Shown: positions 44,531 to 58,200 of the stretch, in pieces
How positions within the stretch are numbered: the first letter of the stretch is position 1
How the letters are laid out: each line of letters begins with the position of its first letter
NCBI GenBank assembly: GCA_026874595.1
Contig: CM049312.1
Coordinates: 49,605,429 to 49,669,428 of the forward strand
Direction of reading: 5' to 3'
DNA from: Sipunculus nudus
Lineage: Eukaryota > Annelida > Sipuncula > Golfingiida > Sipunculidae
Length of the DNA stretch: 64,000 nucleotides
Notes under the pieces: generated by a model
The model's database searches: none
The model's input: only the letters and a program-made list of their open reading frames with translations
What the model was told of the DNA's origin: nothing
Position numbers and translations under genes: made by a program

Positions 44531-45890
44531 TACATCTCACAACACGTCTTGTTGCAAAGACACTTCTGGGCTGACCCTCCTTCGGCAGCTTTGGGACCGG
44601 CTTCTATATATACCTGCCGCAAAGAAACCTCGAGAAAGTTCTAGTCAACGAATGTTCTACAGACTTCTCTACATGGAATTACCTGCTTAGCCTCCCAGAA
44701 GCATCTAGACTTCCAGAACATTCTGTTAGCTAATCATAACAAACCGAAGTCTAGTAAGTTCCATTACTTGATACATAAACAAACCGATCTACCGATCAAC
44801 ACAACTAATGATAATAATAAACACAACTATATAAAATATTATTAAATACGTTTCCCTGACCATACCTTATTATTTTCTGAGGCTCCCATTTAACATGACC
44901 TGACCTGGTAATACACTTGTGACACAAAGCCTGGACCAACAGCGTTTTGTGTCATACGCAGCCCCCGCCCCACAAAAAAAATAACCGTGATTTTTAAGAA
45001 AAGAAGTATTGTACAAAAAGGTCTAGGCTTGAATATGTTGAATAAGCATTTATTGCAATCTTTTAATACAATGCTGAAGAACTCATCAAATTTGGGCCGA
45101 TTTTTTAAAAACTTTCCTAACTGATTTTCTCAGGAACAGTATTCTCCGTCAATTTTATTTTTAAAGTGGCATCCCAAAGAATTCCCCTAGTGACAGATAA
45201 GAAGTTGTGATCAAGGTAAAAAACACCGGGTGGGAACATAGGCCTACACCAAGGTTCCTGCTTCACAGAATGGCACTGCGACCTTTTAGGGCAGTCCTTT
45301 TATTTTAGGTTTTAGCACTGCAGGCAGTTGGCCTATCAGGGCCGGGCCTCAAGTTGTGGTCCACCCGTCTGTTGTGAGTAATAGTTACATCAACATGAAG
45401 TGCACCTCCGCCGGGCCCGATGTTCACCTGTTATAAACAAGCCTGCCTCTCTTTTTCGCCTAATTTAAATATCACATTAATAGGTGAAACATCAAATATT
45501 TAACAGTCACTCATATAATCAAGTCTCCCGGTGAATAAAAAATGAAATAAAATTGCAGATATCAAGCGAGTTATTTCAGGGAAAGCCTGATAGCCCTTCA
45601 AAATAGAGGACATGGGTATCAGATACCAACGGTGTAGGAAACACAGGTCCAGCCTTCAGCTTACGAGCTCGTGGTTGGACTATTTTCGGCTAGTTTGGCA
45701 TGTTGCTGTATTTTCAGCAAGCACTGGAGGGTGTAGAGATCGGTCGAAGAAATCGTAGCGAGTTTTAAAATCAACTTAGAGAACAGGACAGTTTAGGCAT
45801 GTGCCACACATACAGTCTCCAGCAGTTATGGACAATAAACCACACACACTTGTACATCGCAGAAAGTATATCGACAGCCAATCACAGCCT
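44531..45890. other. Non-repetitive sequence, no supported feature
   Basis: No recognised domain. GACACAAA (44929) and TTTGTGTC (44956) form a short hairpin. Nothing matches the missing first SVOP-like exon. Confidence 0.4.
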
Positions 45891-45940
45891 GCGAGAATCA
45901 CAGTGTGCGAGAATCACAGTGTGCGAGAATCACAGTGTGC
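45891..45940 (+). repeat. Three-copy 16-bp block related to the 46-64 kb satellite
   Basis: GCGAGAATCACAGTGT occurs three times without a gap, identical to one half of the 34-bp satellite unit. About 290 bp of unrelated unique sequence separates it from the main array. Confidence 0.9.
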
Positions 45941-46225
45941 TGGGACAGCCATGGGTATATGCCTTATTCACCCGGGGTCGGTTTTAAGACAGTGTCTGCC
46001 ACCTGAGTGTATAGCCAGCAACTTTTAAAAGAGCAGTCATTCTTCCTAGCCTGGTACGTATCTTTTATTTTCCCATTTCTAATTTAAATAATATTGCAGT
46101 TTGATATTTGAAGGTTTAGACTCTTAATTTTATCTCTGTAAAACAGTGTTGTTTTATTTTATTAAATTGTGCAAGTGCATGCTGCTGAGGCCCAATTTTC
46201 CACTAGAATTAATAAGCAAACTACA

Positions 46226-49200
46226 ACAGTGTGCGAGAATCACAGAGTAAGCGAGAATCATAAGGTGCAAGAATCAAAAAGTAAGCGAGAATCACAGTGT
46301 GCGAGAATCACAGAGTAAGCGAGAATTACAGTGTGCGAGAATCATAGAGTAAGCGAGAATCACAGTGTGTGAGATTCAAAGAGTAAGCGAGAATCACAGT
46401 ATGCGAGAATCATAGAGTAAGCGAGAATCACAGTGTGTGCGAAACATAGAGTAAGCGAGAATCACAGTGTGTGAGATTCAAAGAGTAAGCGAGAATCACA
46501 GTATGTGAGAATCACAGAGTAAGCGAGAATCACAGTGTGTGAGATTCAAAGAGTAAGCGAGAATCACAGTGTGTGAAAATCACAGAGTGTGCGAGAATCA
46601 TAGTATGCAAGAATCATAGAGTAAGCGAGAATCACAGAGTAAGCGAGAATTACAGTGTGCGAGAATCATAGAGTAAGCGAGAATCACAGTGTGTGAGATT
46701 CAAAGAGTAAGCGAGAATCACAGTTTGCGAGAATCACAGAGTAAGCGAGAATCACAGTGTGTGAGATTCACAGAGTAAGCGAAAATCACAGTGTGTGCGA
46801 ATCATAGAGTAAGCGAGAATCACAGCGTGGGAGATTCAAAGAGTAAGCGAGAATCACAGTGTTTGAGAATCACAGATTTAGCGAGAATCACAGTGTGTGC
46901 GAAACATATAGTAAGCGAGAATCACAGTGTGTGAGATTCAAAGAGTAAGCGAGAATCACAGTATGTGAGAATCACAGAGTAAGCGAGAATCACAGTGTGT
47001 GAGATTCAAAGAGTAAGCGAGAATCACAGTGTGTGAAAATCACAGAGTGTGCGAGAATCATAGTATGCAAGAATCATAGAGTAAGCGAGAATCACAGAGT
47101 AAGCGAGAATTACAGTGTGCGAGAATCATAGAGTAAGCGAGAATCACAGGGTGTGAGATTCAAAGAGTAAGCGAGAATCACAGTATGCGGGAATCACAGA
47201 GTAAGCGAGAATCACAGTGTATGAGATTCAAAGAGTAAGCGAGAATCACAGTGTACGAAAACACAGAGTGTGCGAGAATCATAGTATGCAAGAATCATAG
47301 AATGAGCGAGAATCACAGAGTAAGCAAGAATTACAGTGTGCGAGAATCATAGAGTAAGCCAGAATCACAGTGTATGAGATTCAAAGAGTAATCGAGAATC
47401 ACAGTATGCAAGAATCACAGAGTAAGCGAGAATCACAGTGTGTGAGATTCACAGAGTAAGCGAAAATCACAGTGTGTGCGAATCATAGAGTAAGCGAGAA
47501 TCACAGCGTGGGAGATTCAAAGAGTAAGCGAGAATCACAGTGTGTGAGAATCACAGATTTAGCGAAAATCACAGTGTGTGCGAAACATAGAGTAAGCGAG
47601 AATCACAGTGTGTGAGATTCAAAGAGTAAGCGAGTATCACAGTGTGTGAGATTCACAGAGTAAGCGAGAAGCACAGTGCGTGCGAATCATAGAGTAAGCG
47701 AGAATCACAGTGTGTGAGATTCAAAGAGTAAGCGAAAATCACAGTATGCGAGAATCACAGAGTAAGCGAGAATCACAGTGTGTGAGATTCACAGAGTAAG
47801 CGAGAATCACAGTGTGTGCGAATCATAGAGTAAGAGAGAATCACAGTGTGTGAGATTCAAAGAGTAAGCGAGAATCACAGTGTGTGAGAATCACAGATTT
47901 AGCGAGAATCACAGTGTGTGCGAAACATAGAGTTAGCGAAAATCACAGTATGTGATATTCAAAGAGTAAGCGAGAATCACAGTGTGTGAGAATCACAGAG
48001 TGTGCGAGAATCATAGTATGCAATAATCATAGAGTAAGCGAGAATCACAGAGTAAGCAAGAATCACAGATTTAGCGAGAATCACAGTGTGTGCGAAACAG
48101 AGTAAGCGAGAATCACAGTGTGTGAGATTCAAAGAGTAAGCGAGAATCACAGAGTGTGAGATTCAAAGAGTAAGCGAGAATCACAGTGAGTGCGAATCAT
48201 AGAGTAAGCGAGAATCACAGTGTGTGCGAAACATAGAGTAAGCGAGAATCACAGTGTGTGAGATTCAAAGAGTAAATGAGAATTACAGTGTGTGAGATTC
48301 AAAGAGTAAGCGAGAATCACAGTGTGTGCGAATCATAGAGTAAGCAAGAATCACAATTGTGTAAGATTCAAAGAGTAAGCGAGAATCACAGTGTGTGCGA
48401 ATCATAGAGTAAGCGAGAATCACAGTATGTGAGATTCAAAGAGTAAGTGAGAATCACAGAGTGTGAGAATATCAGAGTAAGCGAGAATCATAGTGTGTGC
48501 GAAACATAGAGTAAGCGAGAATCACAGTGTGTGAGATTCAAAGAGTAAGTGAGAATCACAGTGTGTGCGAATCATAGAGTAAGCGAGAATCACAGTATGT
48601 GAGATTCAAAGAGTAAGTGAGAATCACAGTGTGTGAGATTCAAAGAGTAAGCGAGAATCATAGTGTGTGAGATTCACAGAGTAAGCGAGAATCACAGTGT
48701 GTGCGAATCATAGAGTAAGCGAGAATCACAGTGTGTTAGATTCAAAGAGTAAGCGAGAATCACAGTGTGTGAGAATCACAGATTTAGCGAGAATCAGAGT
48801 GTGTGCGAAACATAGAGTAAGCGAGAATCACAGTGTGTGATATCCAAAGAGTAAGCGAGAATCACAGTGTGTGAGAATCACAGAGTTTGCGAGAATCATA
48901 GTATGCAATAATCATAGAGTAAGCGAGAATCACAGAGTAAGCGAGAATTACAGTGTGAGAGAATCATAGAGTAAGCGAGAATCACAGTGTATGAGATTCA
49001 AATAGTAAGCGAGAATCACAGTATGCAAGAATCACAGAGTAAGCGAGAATCACAGTGTGTGAGATTCACAGAGTAAGCGAAAATCACAGTGTGTGCGAAA
49101 CATAGAGTAAGCGAGAATCACAGTGTGTGATATCCAAAGAGTAAGCGAGAATCACAGTGTGTGAGAATCACAGAGTATGCGAGAATCATAGTATGCAATA

Positions 49201-52200
49201 ATCATAGAGTAAGCGAGAATCACAGAGTAAGCGAGAATTACAGTGTGAGAGAATCATAGAGTAAGCGAGAATCACAGTGTATGAGATTCAAATAGTAAGC
49301 GAGAATCACAGTATGCAAGAATCACAGAGTAAGCGAGAATCACAGTGTGTGAGATTCACAGAGTAAGCGAAAATCACAGTGTGTGCGAAACATAGATTAA
49401 GCGAGAATCACAGTGTGTGAGATTAAAAGAGTAAGCGAGAATCACAGTGTGTGAGAATCACAGATTTAGCGAGAATCACAGTGTGTGCGAAACAGAGTAA
49501 GCGAGAATTACAGTGTGTGAGATTCAAAGAGTAAGCGAGAATCACAGTGTGTGAGATTCACAGAGTAAGCGAGAATCACAGTGAGTCCGAATCATGGTGT
49601 ATGCGAAAATCACAGTGTGCGAGAATCACAGAGTAAGCAGGAATCACAGTGTGAGAGATTCAAAGAGTAAGCGAGAATCACAGTGTGTGAGATTCAAAGA
49701 GTAAGCGAGAATCACAGTGTGTGAGAATCACAGATTTTGCGAGAATCACAGTGTGTGCGAAACATAGAGTAAGCGAGAATCACAGTGTGTGAGATTCAAA
49801 GAGTAAGCGAGAATCACAGTGTGTGAGATTCACAGAGTAAGCGAGAATCACAGTGTGTGCAAATCATAGAGTAAGCGAGAATCACAGTGTGTGAGATTCA
49901 AAGGGTAAGCGGGAATTACAGTGTGTGAGATTCAAAGAGTAAGCGAGAATCACAGTGTGTGAGATTCAAAGAGTAAGCGAGAATCACAGTATGTGAGATT
50001 CACAGAGTAAGTGAGAATCACAGTGTGTGAGATTCAAAGAGTAGGCGAGAATCACAGTGTCTGAGATTCAAAGAGTAGGCGAGAATCACAGTGTGTGAGA
50101 ATCACAGATTTTGCGAGAATCACAGTGTGTGAGAATCACAGAGTGTGCGAGAATCATAGTATGCAATAATCATAGAGTAAGCGAGAATCACAGAGTAAGC
50201 GAGAATTACAGTGTGCGAGAATCATAGAGTAAGCGAGAATCACAGTGTGTGAGATTCAAAGAGTAAGCGAGAATCACAGTATGCAAGAATCACAGAGTAA
50301 GGGAGAATCACAGTGTGTGCGATTCACAGAGTAAGCGAAAATCACAGTGTGTGCGAATCATAGAGTAAGCGAGAATCACAGTGTGTGAGATTCAAAGAGT
50401 TAGCGAGAATCACAGTGTGAGAGAATCACAGATTTTGCGAGAATCACAGTGAGTGCGAATCATAAGTAAGCGAGAATCACAGTGTGCGAGAATCACAGAG
50501 TAAGCAGGAATCACAGTATGAGAGATCCACAGAGTAAGTGAGAATCACAGTGTGTGAGATTCAAAGAGTAAGCGAGAATCACAGTGTGTGAGAATCACAG
50601 ATTTTGCGAGAATCACAGTGTGTGCGAAACATAGAGTAAGCGAGAATCACAGTGTGTGAGATTCAAAGAGTAAGCGAAAATCACAGTGTGTGAGATTCAC
50701 AGAGTAAGCGAGAATCACAGTGTGTGCGAATCATAGAGTAAGCGAGAATCACAGTGTGTGAGATTCAAAGAGTAAGCGAGAATCACAGTATGCAAGAATC
50801 ACAGAGTAAGCGAGAATCACAGTGTGTGAGAATCACAGATTTAGCGGGAATCACAGTGTGTGCGAAACATAGAGTAAGCGAGAATCACAATGTGTGATAT
50901 TCAAAGAGTAAGCGAGAATCACAGTGTGTGAGAATCACAGATTTAGCGAGAATCATAGTATGCAATAATCATAGAGGAAGCGAGAATCACAGAGTAAGCG
51001 AGAATCACAGTGTGTGAGATTCAAAGAGTAAGCGAGAATCACAGTATGCAAGAATCACAGAGTAAGCGAGAATCACAGTGTGTGAGATTCACAGAGTAAG
51101 CGAAAATCACAGTGTGTGCGAATCATAGAGTAAGCGAGAATCACAGTGTGTGAGATTCAAAAAGTAAGCGAGAATCACAGTGTGTGAGAATCACAGAGTA
51201 AGCGAGAATCACAGTGTGTGAGAATCAAAGAGTAAGCGAGAATCACAGTGTGTGAGAATCACAGATTTTGCGAGAATCACAGTGTGTGCGAAACATAGAG
51301 TAAGCGAGAATCACAGTGTGTGAGATTCAAAGAGTAAGCGAGAATCACAGTGTGTGAGATTCACAGAGTAAGCGAGAATCACAGTGTGTGCAAATCATAG
51401 AGTAAGCGAGAATCACAGTGTGTGAGATTCAAACCGTAAGCGGGAATTACAGTGTGTGAGATTCAAAGAGTAAGCGAGAATCACAGTGTGTGAGATTCAA
51501 AGAGTAAGCGAGAATCACAGTATGTGAGATTCACAGAGTAAGTGAGAATCACAGTGTGTGAGATTCAAAGAGTAGGCGAGAATCACAGTGTCTGAGATTC
51601 AAAGAGTAGGCGAGAATCACAGTGTGTGAGAATCACAGATTTTGCGAGAATCACAGTGTGTGAGAATCACAGAGTGTGCGAGAATCATAGTATGCAATAA
51701 TCATAGAGTAAGCGAGAATCACAGAGTAAGCGAGAATTACAGTGTGCGAGAATCATAGAGTAAGCGAGAATCACAGTGTGTGAGATTCAAAGAGTAAGCG
51801 AGAATCACAGTATGCAAGAATCACAGAGTAAGCGAGAATCACAGTGTGTGAGATTCACAGAGTAAGCGAAAATCACAGTGTGTGCGAATCATAGAGTAAG
51901 CGAGAATCACAGTGTGTGAGATTCAAAGAGTAAGCGAGAATCACAGTGTGAGAGAATCACAGATTTTGCGAGAATCACAGTGAGTGCGAATCATAGAGTA
52001 TGCGAGAATCACAGTGTGCGAGAATCACAGAGTAAGCAGGAATCACAGTGTGAGAGATCCACAGAGTAAGTGAGAATCACAGTGTGTGAGATTCAAAGAG
52101 TAAGCGAGAATCACAGTGTGTGAGAATCACAGATTTTGCAAGAAACACAGTGTGTGCGAAACATAGAGTAAGCGAGAATCACAGTGTGTGAGATTCAAAG

Positions 52201-55200
52201 AGTAAGCGAAAATCACAGTGTGTGAGATTCACAGAGTAAGCGAGAATCACAGTGTGTGCGAATCATAGAGTAAGCGAGAATCACAGTGTGTGAGATTCAA
52301 AGAGTAAGCGAGAATCACAGTATGCGAGAATCACAGAGTAAGCGAGAATCACAGTGTGTGAGAATCACAGATTTAGCGGGAATCACAGTGTGTGCGAAAC
52401 ATAGAGTAAGCGAGAATCACAATGTGTGATATTCAAAGAGTAAGCGAGAATCACAGTGTGTGAGAATCACAGAGTGTGCGAGAATCATAGTATGCAATAA
52501 TCATAGAGTAAGCGAGAATCACAGAGTAAGCGAGAATCACAGTGTGTGAGATTCAAAGAGTAAGCGAGAATCACAGTATGCAAGAATCACAGAGTAAGCG
52601 AGAATCACAGTGTGTGAGATTCACAGAGTAAGCGAAAATCACAGTGTGTGCGAATCATAGAGTAAGCGAGAATCACAGTGTGTGAGATTCAAAAAGTAAG
52701 CGAGAATCACAGTGTGTGAGAATCACAGAGTAAGCGAGAATCACAGTGTGTGAGAATCAGAGATTTTGCGAGAATCACAGTGTGTGCGAAACATAGAGTA
52801 AGCGAGAATCACAGTGTGTGAGATTCAAAGAGTAAGGGAGAATCACAGTGTGTTAGATTCACAGAGTAAGCGAGAATCACAGTGTGTGCGAATCACAGAG
52901 TAAGGGAGAATCACAGTGTGTGAGATCCAAGAGTAAGCGAGAATCACAGTGTGTGAGATTCACAGAGTTAGCGAGAATCACAGTGTGTGCGAATCACAGA
53001 GTAATGGAGAATCACAGTGTGTGAGATCCAAGAGTAAGTGAGAATCACAGTGTGTGCGAATCATAGAGTAAGCGAGAATCACAGTATGTGAGATTCAAAG
53101 AGTAAGCGAGAATCACAGTGTGTGAGATTCAAAGAGTAAGCGAGAATCACAGTGTGTGAGAATCACAGATTTTGCGAGAATCACAGTGTGCGAAACATAG
53201 AGTAAGCGAGAATCACAGTGTGTGATATTCAAAGAGTAAGCGAGAATCACAGTGTGTGAGAATCACAGAGTGTGCGAGAATCATAGTATGCAATAATCAT
53301 AGAGTAAGCGAGAATCATAGTATGCAATAATCATAGAGTAAGCGAGAATCACAGAGTAAGCGAGAATTACAGTGTGCGAGAATCATAGAGTAAGCGAAAA
53401 TCACAGTGTGTGCGAATCATAGAGTAAGCGATAATCACAGTGTGTGAGATTCAAAGAGTAAGCGAGAATCACAGTGTGTGAGAATCACAGATTTAGCGAG
53501 AAACGCAGTGTGTGCGAAACAGAGTAAGCGAGAATCACAGTGTGTGAGATTCAAAGAGTAAGCGAGAATCACAGTGTGTGAGATTCACAGAATAAGCGAG
53601 AATCACAGTGAGTGCGAATCATAGAGTAAGCGAGAATCACAGTGTGCGAGAATCACAGAGTAAGCAGGAATCACAGTGTGAGAGATTCACAGAGTAAGCG
53701 AGAATCACAGTGTGTGAGATTCAAAGAGTAAGCGAGAATCACAGTGTGTGAGAATCACAGATTTTCGAGAATCACAGTGTGTGCGAACATAGAGTAAGCG
53801 AGAATCAAAGTGTGTGAGATTCAAAGAGTAAGCGAGAATCACAGTGGGTGAGATTCACAGAGTAAGCGAGAATCACAGTGTGTGCGAATCATAGAGTAAG
53901 CGAGAATCACAGTATGTGACATTCAAAGAGTAAGCGGGAATTACAGTGTGTGAGATTCAAAGAGTAAGCGAGAATCACAGTGTGTGCGAATCATAGAGTA
54001 AGCGAGAATTACAGTATGTGAGATTCACAGAGTAAGTGAGAACCACAGTGTGTGAGATTCAAAGAGTAGGCGAGAATCACAGTGTGGGAGATTTAAAGAG
54101 TAGGCGAGAATCACAGTGTGTGAGAATCACAGATTTTGCAAGAACCACAGTGTGTGAGAATCACAGAGTGTGCGAGAATCATAGTATCAAATAATCATAG
54201 AGTAAGCGAGAATCACAGAGTAAGCGAGAATTACAGTGTGCGAGAATCATAGAGTAAGCGAGAATCACAGTGTGTGAGATTCAAAGAGTAAGCGAGAATC
54301 ACAGTATGCAAGAATCACAGAGTAAGCGAGAATCACAGTGTGTGAGATTCACAGAGTAAGCGACAATCACAGTTTGTGCGAATCATAGAGTAAGCGAGAA
54401 TCACAGTGTGTGAGATTCAAAGAGTAAGCGAGAATCACAGTGTGTGAGAATCACAGATTTTGCGAGAATCACAGTGTGTGAGAAACATAGAGTAAGCGAG
54501 AATCACAGTGTGTGAGATTCAAAAAGTAAGCGAGAATCACAGTGTGTGAGATTCACAGAGTAAGCGAGAATCACAGTGTGTGCGAATCATAGAGTAAGCG
54601 AGAATCACAGTATGTGAGATTCAAAGAGCAAGCGAGAATCACAGTATGCGAGAATCACAGAGTAAGCGAGAATCACAGTGTGTGAGATTCACAGAGTAAG
54701 CAAGAATTAGAGTGTGTGCAAATCATAGAGTAAGCGAGTATCACAGAGTGTGAGATTCAAAGAGTAAGCGAGAATCACAGTGTGAGAGATTCACAGAGTA
54801 AGCGAGAATCACAGTGTGTGAGATTCAAAGAGTAAGCGAGAATCACAGTGTGTGAGAATCACAGATTTTCGAGAATCACAGTGTGTGCGAACATAGAGTA
54901 AGCGAGAATCAAAGTGTGTGAGATTCAAAGAGTAAGCAAGAATTAGAGTGTGTGCAAATCATAGAGTAAGCGAGAATCACAGTGTGTGAGATTCACAGAA
55001 TAAGCGAGAATCACAGTGAGTGCGAATCATAGAGTAAGCGAGAATCACAGTGTGCGAGAATCACAGAGTAAGCAGGAATCACAGTGTGAGAGATTCACAG
55101 AGTAAGCGAGAATCACAGTGTGTGAGATTCTAAGAGTAAGCGAGAATCACAGTGTGTGAGAATCACAGATTTTCGAGAATCACAGTGTGTGCGAACATAG

Positions 55201-58200
55201 AGTAAGCGAGAATCAAAGTGTGTGAGATTCAAAGAGTAAGCGAGAATCACAGTGGGTGAGATTCACAGAGTAAGCGAGAATCACAGTGTGTGCGAATCAT
55301 AGAGTAAGCGAGAATCACAGTATGTGACATTCAAAGAGTAAGCGGGAATTACAGTGTGTGAGATTCAAAGAGTAAGCGAGAATCACAGTGTGTGCGAATC
55401 ATAGAGTAAGCGAGAATTACAGTATGTGAGATTCACAGAGTAAGTGAGAACCACAGTGTGTGAGATTCAAAGAGTAGGCGAGAATCACAGTGTGGGAGAT
55501 TTAAAGAGTAGGCGAGAATCACAGTGTGTGAGAATCACAGATTTTGCAAGAACCACAGTGTGTGAGAATCACAGAGTGTGCGAGAATCATAGTATCAAAT
55601 AATCATAGAGTAAGCGAGAATCACAGAGTAAGCGAGAATTACAGTGTGCGAGAATCATAGAGTAAGCGAGAATCACAGTGTGTGAGATTCAAAGAGTAAG
55701 CGAGAATCACAGTATGCAAGAATCACAGAGTAAGCGAGAATCACAGTGTGTGAGATTCACAGAGTAAGCGACAATCACAGTTTGTGCGAATCATAGAGTA
55801 AGCGAGAATCACAGTGTGTGAGATTCAAAGAGTAAGCGAGAATCACAGTGTGTGAGAATCACAGATTTTGCGAGAATCACAGTGTGTGAGAAACATAGAG
55901 TAAGCGAGAATCACAGTGTGTGAGATTCAAAAAGTAAGCGAGAATCACAGTGTGTGAGATTCACAGAGTAAGCGAGAATCACAGTGTGTGCGAATCATAG
56001 AGTAAGCGAGAATCACAGTATGTGAGATTCAAAGAGCAAGCGAGAATCACAGTATGCGAGAATCACAGAGTAAGCGAGAATCACAGTGTGTGAGATTCAC
56101 AGAGTAAGCAAGAATTAGAGTGTGTGCAAATCATAGAGTAAGCGAGTATCACAGAGTGTGAGATTCAAAGAGTAAGCGAGAATCACAGTGTGTGAGATTC
56201 ACATATTTAGCGAGAATCACAGTGTGTGCGAAACATAGAGTAAGCGAGATTCACAGTGTGTGAGATTCAAAGAGTAAGCGAGAATCACAGTGTGTGCGAA
56301 TCATAGAGTAAGCGAGAATTACAGTATGTGAGATTCACAGAGTAAGTGAGAACCACAGTGTGTGAGATTCAAAGAGTAGGCGAGAATCACAGTGTGGGAG
56401 ATTTAAAGAGTAGGCGAGAATCACAGTGTGTGAGAATCACAGATTTTGCAAGAACCACAGTGTGTGAGAATCACAGAGTGTGCGAGAATCATAGTATCAA
56501 ATAATCATAGAGTAAGCGAGAATCACAGAGTAAGCGAGAATTACAGTGTGCGAGAATCATAGAGTAAGCGAGAATCACAGTGTGTGAGAATCACAGATTT
56601 AGCGAGAATCACAGTGTGTGCGAAACATAGAGTAAGCGAGAATCACAGTGTGTGAGATTCACAGAGTAAGCGAAAATCACAGTGTGTGCGAATCATAGTG
56701 TAAGCGAGAATCACAGTGTGTGAGATTCAAAGAGTAAGCGAGAATCACAGTGTGTGCGAATCATAGAGTAAGAGAGAATCACAGTGTGTGAGAATCACAG
56801 AGTAAGCGAAAATCACAGTTTGTGAGATTCTAAGAGTAAGCGAGAATCACAGTGTGTGAGAATCACAGATTAAGCGAGAATCACAGTGTGTGCGAAACAT
56901 AGAGTAAGCGAGAATCACAGTGTCCGAGATTCAAAGAGTAAGCGAGAATCACAGTGTGTGAGATTCACAGAGTAAGCTTGAATCACAGTGTGCGAATCAT
57001 AGAGTAAGCGAGAATCACAGTGTGAGATTCAAAGAGTAAGCGAGAATCACAGTGTGTGAGAATCACAGATTTAGCGAGAATCACATTGGTGCGAAACTGA
57101 GTAAGCGAGAATCACAGTGTGTGAGATTCAAAGAGTAAGCGAGAATCACAGTGTGTGACAATCACAGATTTAGTGAGAATCACAGTGTGCGAGAATCACA
57201 GAGTGTGCGAGAATCACAGTGTGTGAGATTCACAGGGTAAGCGAGAATCACAGCGTGCGAGAATCACAGAGTAAGTGAGAATTACAGTGTGCGAGAATCA
57301 TAGAGTAAGCGAGAATCACAATCTGTGAGATTCAAGGAGTAAGCGAAGATCACAGTATGCGAGAATCACAGAGTAAGCGAGAATCACAGTGTGTGCGAAT
57401 CATAGAGTAAGCGAGCATCACAGTGTGAGATTCACAGGGTAAGCGAGAATCACAGTGTGCGAGAATCACATAATAAGCGAGAATCAAAGTGTGCGAGAAT
57501 CACAGAGTAAGCGAGAATCACAGAGTGTGCGAGAATGACAGAGGGAGCGAGAATCACAGTGTGTGAGATTCAAGGAGTAAGCGAGAATTACAGTATGTGA
57601 GAATCACAGAGTAAGCGAGAATCACAGTGTGTGAGATTCACAGAGTAAGCGAGAATCACAATGTGTGCGAATCATAGAGTAAGAGAGCATCACAGTGTGT
57701 GAGATTCAAAGAGTAAGCAAGAATCACAGTGTGTGCGAATCATAGAGTAAGCGAGAATCACAGTGTGCAAGAATCGCAGAGTAAGCCAGAATCACAGTGT
57801 GTGAGATTCAAAGAGTAAGCAAGAGTGCAAGAATCACAGAGTAAGCGAGAATACAGTGTGCGAGAATCACAGAGTGAGCGAGAATACAGGGTGCGAGAAT
57901 CACAGAGTAAGCAAGAATCACAGTGTGTGAGATTCACAGAGTAAGTGAGAATCAGAGTGTGTGAGATTCACAGAGTGAACAAGAATTACAATGTGTGAGT
58001 CTCAAAGAGTAAGCAAGAAACACAGTGTTCGAGAATCACAGAGTAAGCGAGAATCACTGTGTGAGATTCACAGTGTGCCAGAATCATAGAGTATGCAAGC
58101 ATCACAGTGTCGAGAATCAGATTATGTGAGAATCACAGAGTAAGCAAGATTCACAGTGTACCAGTGTGTGCGAGAATCATAGTGTGCGAGAATCACAGTG

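Noticed and set aside
43316-46225. First exon of the SVOP-like gene and its promoter
   Set aside because: I looked for an acidic N-terminal tail ending in a phase-1 donor on the minus strand and found none I could defend.
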